Below, in pieces: positions 57,320 through 58,728 of a stretch of 58,728 bases of DNA (the stretch's first letter is position 1; each line of letters starts with the position of its first letter). Source of the DNA: an uncultured Treponema sp. (GTDB lineage Bacteria; Spirochaetota; Spirochaetia; Treponematales; Treponemataceae); assembly GCF_945873775.1 (NCBI RefSeq), contig NZ_CAMCEC010000014.1, forward strand, positions 1-58,728. The letters are read 5' to 3'. The position numbers and the translations under genes are program-made. The notes below the pieces were generated by a model. The model searched no databases and was not told where the DNA came from. It saw nothing but the letters and a program-made list of their open reading frames with translations.

Positions 57320-58728
57320 CTACAAGCTCATAACTGCCAGAATCCATTCGCTTCTGCTTTTTACACCGAATTTTTCATATATGTGCTGAATGTGAGTTGC
57401 AACCGTGCTGGTGGCAATAAAAAGCTCCTTTGCAATCTGCTTGTTAGTCTGATTCTTTAGCAAAAGCTCGGCAATTTCAATTTCCCTTGATGACAAGCCG
57501 AATTTTTTATAGGCACAAATTCTGTTTTCCTTTGAATCAGCGGCAGAAGCAAAAGGCAAGTCTGAATTCAATTTGCTGCCATAAAAAGATTCCGCCGACC
57601 TGTTTATAAAATCCGTGATTGTCCTTGCAAAATCTTTTTTAACATTTACTTTTAAAGACAAAATCGAATAGACTTTTAAAAGCAGTTCCGTTTGCGAAAA
57701 AGGCTTGAAAATATAATCCACCGCTCCTTCCTCAATTGAAATGCGCCGAAGTTTGGAATCCTGCACGCCCGTTAAAAACAAAAACGGAATTGTCTTTAGC
57801 TTTTCGTCCTTGCGGCAAATTTCAAAAAAAGCCTTTCCATCCATAACCGGCATAACCATATCCGAAATTATCAAATCGGGAATTTCTTCCTTTATTTTTT
57901 CAAGAGCATCCTTTCCATTGCAAGCGGCAAAAACCGTGCAGTACGGTTTAAATATATTTTGAATATTTTCCAAAAGCGAAAGATTATCTTCAACGCAAAG
58001 AATTTTTACGCCTTGCATTATTTGCAAAAAATCATAATTTTGAAGCGCGGAAATTTTTAGCTCCTGGTCATTTTCATAAAAAAGCTGTTCTGTTTTCTGA
58101 ACGCAATTTTTATCAGCACCAGAAACAATTTCAAGAGGAAGCCGGGCTTCAAAAACAACTTTGTGCAAATTTTTTCCGTCCTTAAAAACTGGAACACAAA
58201 CCGCATGGCAATTTCCGTTGTATAATTTACAAATCCGCTGCACAAGATTAAGCCCGATTCCCATTCCCGCAATATTTTCTGAAATACTTTTTCCGCGGAA
58301 ACCAAGCGTAAAAAGCTGCTCAATGTTTTGCTCCGAAATATTTTCAGAAAAATTTGAAACTCTATAAACCAGCGTTTTATTCAAATTGTCCCATTCAATG
58401 TTTGCGGAAATTCCAGTTTTTTCTGTGGAATATTTTATCGCATTGTCAATCAGATTTATAAAAACAGTTTCCAAAAACAAAGGAAAAACCAAAACGCAAA
58501 GCTCTTCGCCGCATGAATAAGTCCAAGAAATTTCAATTCCTTTTAACTGCGCATAAGAAATAAAATTGTCCAGACACTGCCGGAACAAATTCACAACAAA
58601 AACTTCGGATTTCATTTTTGAAGCTTCCTGAATATTTTGTTCCTGCCGTTCAAGCGAATTCACCATGAGCGCAATATTTTTTATTGATTTGATAGACGGA
58701 AATCTTCTTATAAGCCCGCGCAAGTGTT
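57320..58728 (-). CDS. Hybrid sensor kinase/receiver/LuxR-type regulator, N-terminal part beyond window
   Basis: An open frame entering from the right edge, at least 468 residues. In order: a histidine-kinase ATPase domain (N-box ETVFINLIDNAIKYS, G-box IAGMGIGLNLVQRI), a receiver domain at about 240-350 (ILCVEDNLSLL, phospho-acceptor Asp in IISDMVMPVMDG, conserved Thr in FLFLTG and Lys in YIFKPF), and a LuxR/GerE helix-turn-helix at about 405-465 (GLSSREIEIAELLLKNQTNKQIAKEL ... ATHIQHIYEKFGVKSR). One polypeptide would thus sense, phosphorylate and bind DNA. The sensor region and the phosphorylated His lie outside or at the edge of the window. Confidence 0.88.
   Translation of the reverse strand, partial: HLRGLIRRFPSIKSIKNIALMVNSLERQEQNIQEASKMKSEVFVVNLFRQCLDNFISYAQLKGIEISWTYSCGEELCVLVFPLFLETVFINLIDNAIKYSTEKTGISANIEWDNLNKTLVYRVSNFSENISEQNIEQLFTLGFRGKSISENIAGMGIGLNLVQRICKLYNGNCHAVCVPVFKDGKNLHKVVFEARLPLEIVSGADKNCVQKTEQLFYENDQELKISALQNYDFLQIMQGVKILCVEDNLSLLENIQNIFKPYCTVFAACNGKDALEKIKEEIPDLIISDMVMPVMDGKAFFEICRKDEKLKTIPFLFLTGVQDSKLRRISIEEGAVDYIFKPFSQTELLLKVYSILSLKVNVKKDFARTITDFINRSAESFYGSKLNSDLPFASAADSKENRICAYKKFGLSSREIEIAELLLKNQTNKQIAKELFIATSTVATHIQHIYEKFGVKSRSEWILAVMSL

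Overview
This 58.7 kb window reads as a chromosomal segment of a strictly anaerobic spirochaete, most likely a host-associated Treponema. The basis is gene content and style: pyruvate formate-lyase with its activase, class III ribonucleotide reductase, pyruvate phosphate dikinase, groEL without an adjacent groES, many short-signal lipoproteins (Cys-ended lipoboxes), several beta-barrel outer-membrane proteins, an AT-rich genome and methyl-accepting chemotaxis machinery. No rRNA, phage, IS transposase or CRISPR array is visible; there are two tRNAs.

Layout. 1-9.2 kb: peptidase T (cut by the left edge), a degenerate HD-GYP protein, a beta-barrel protein, pflA, a lipoprotein whose promoter spacer holds a poly-G tract, exonuclease III, an LPP20-like lipoprotein and pflB. 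9.5-14 kb: groEL, a long-chain acyl-CoA ligase and a DUF3990 two-gene unit. 14.2-22.4 kb is the accessory part: exported proteins, a CoiA-like nuclease coupled to an RNase III-like protein, a Phd/VapC-type toxin-antitoxin pair, and a sulfatase-modifying-factor lipoprotein split by a G7 tract, ending at tRNA-Val. 22.5-33.7 kb is mostly housekeeping: ABC-F ATPase, sirtuin, dihydrofolate reductase, PHP phosphatase, ppdK with a histone-H1-like tail, Hsp20, a POTRA/barrel protein and mtnN. 33.7-39.7 kb: two small-RNA/leader candidates, asnB, a YkgJ-like protein, a YitT-like membrane protein, a chemoreceptor and a CAT tRNA. 40-45.5 kb: a TonB-dependent receptor with its own ExbB-ExbD-ExbD-TonB energiser. 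45.6-54.4 kb: dnaX followed by an oligopeptide-type ABC transporter that contains a permease-ATPase fusion and an embedded LEA14-like lipoprotein. 54.6-57.3 kb: nrdDG behind two NrdR-box-like sites. The right edge cuts a sensor kinase/receiver/LuxR hybrid.

Themes that cut across genes. (1) Simple-repeat switching: a G9 tract sits between a -35 and a -10 element, a G7 tract breaks a lipoprotein reading frame, and an A5T6 tract breaks the signal peptide of an outer-membrane protein. (2) At least eight genes have a well-spaced promoter whose -10 box ends only 6-10 nt before the ATG and have no Shine-Dalgarno sequence, so they look leaderless. (3) About eleven intergenic copies of a palindromic element (ends TGTCATT...AATGACA) are scattered through the window and cluster around the toxin-antitoxin and split lipoprotein genes. 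(4) Promoter-hairpin units without ORFs near 31.3 and 33.8 kb look like small RNAs with exposed anti-Shine-Dalgarno sequence.

All calls come from reading the sequence; no database search was run, and family names rest on motif recognition.
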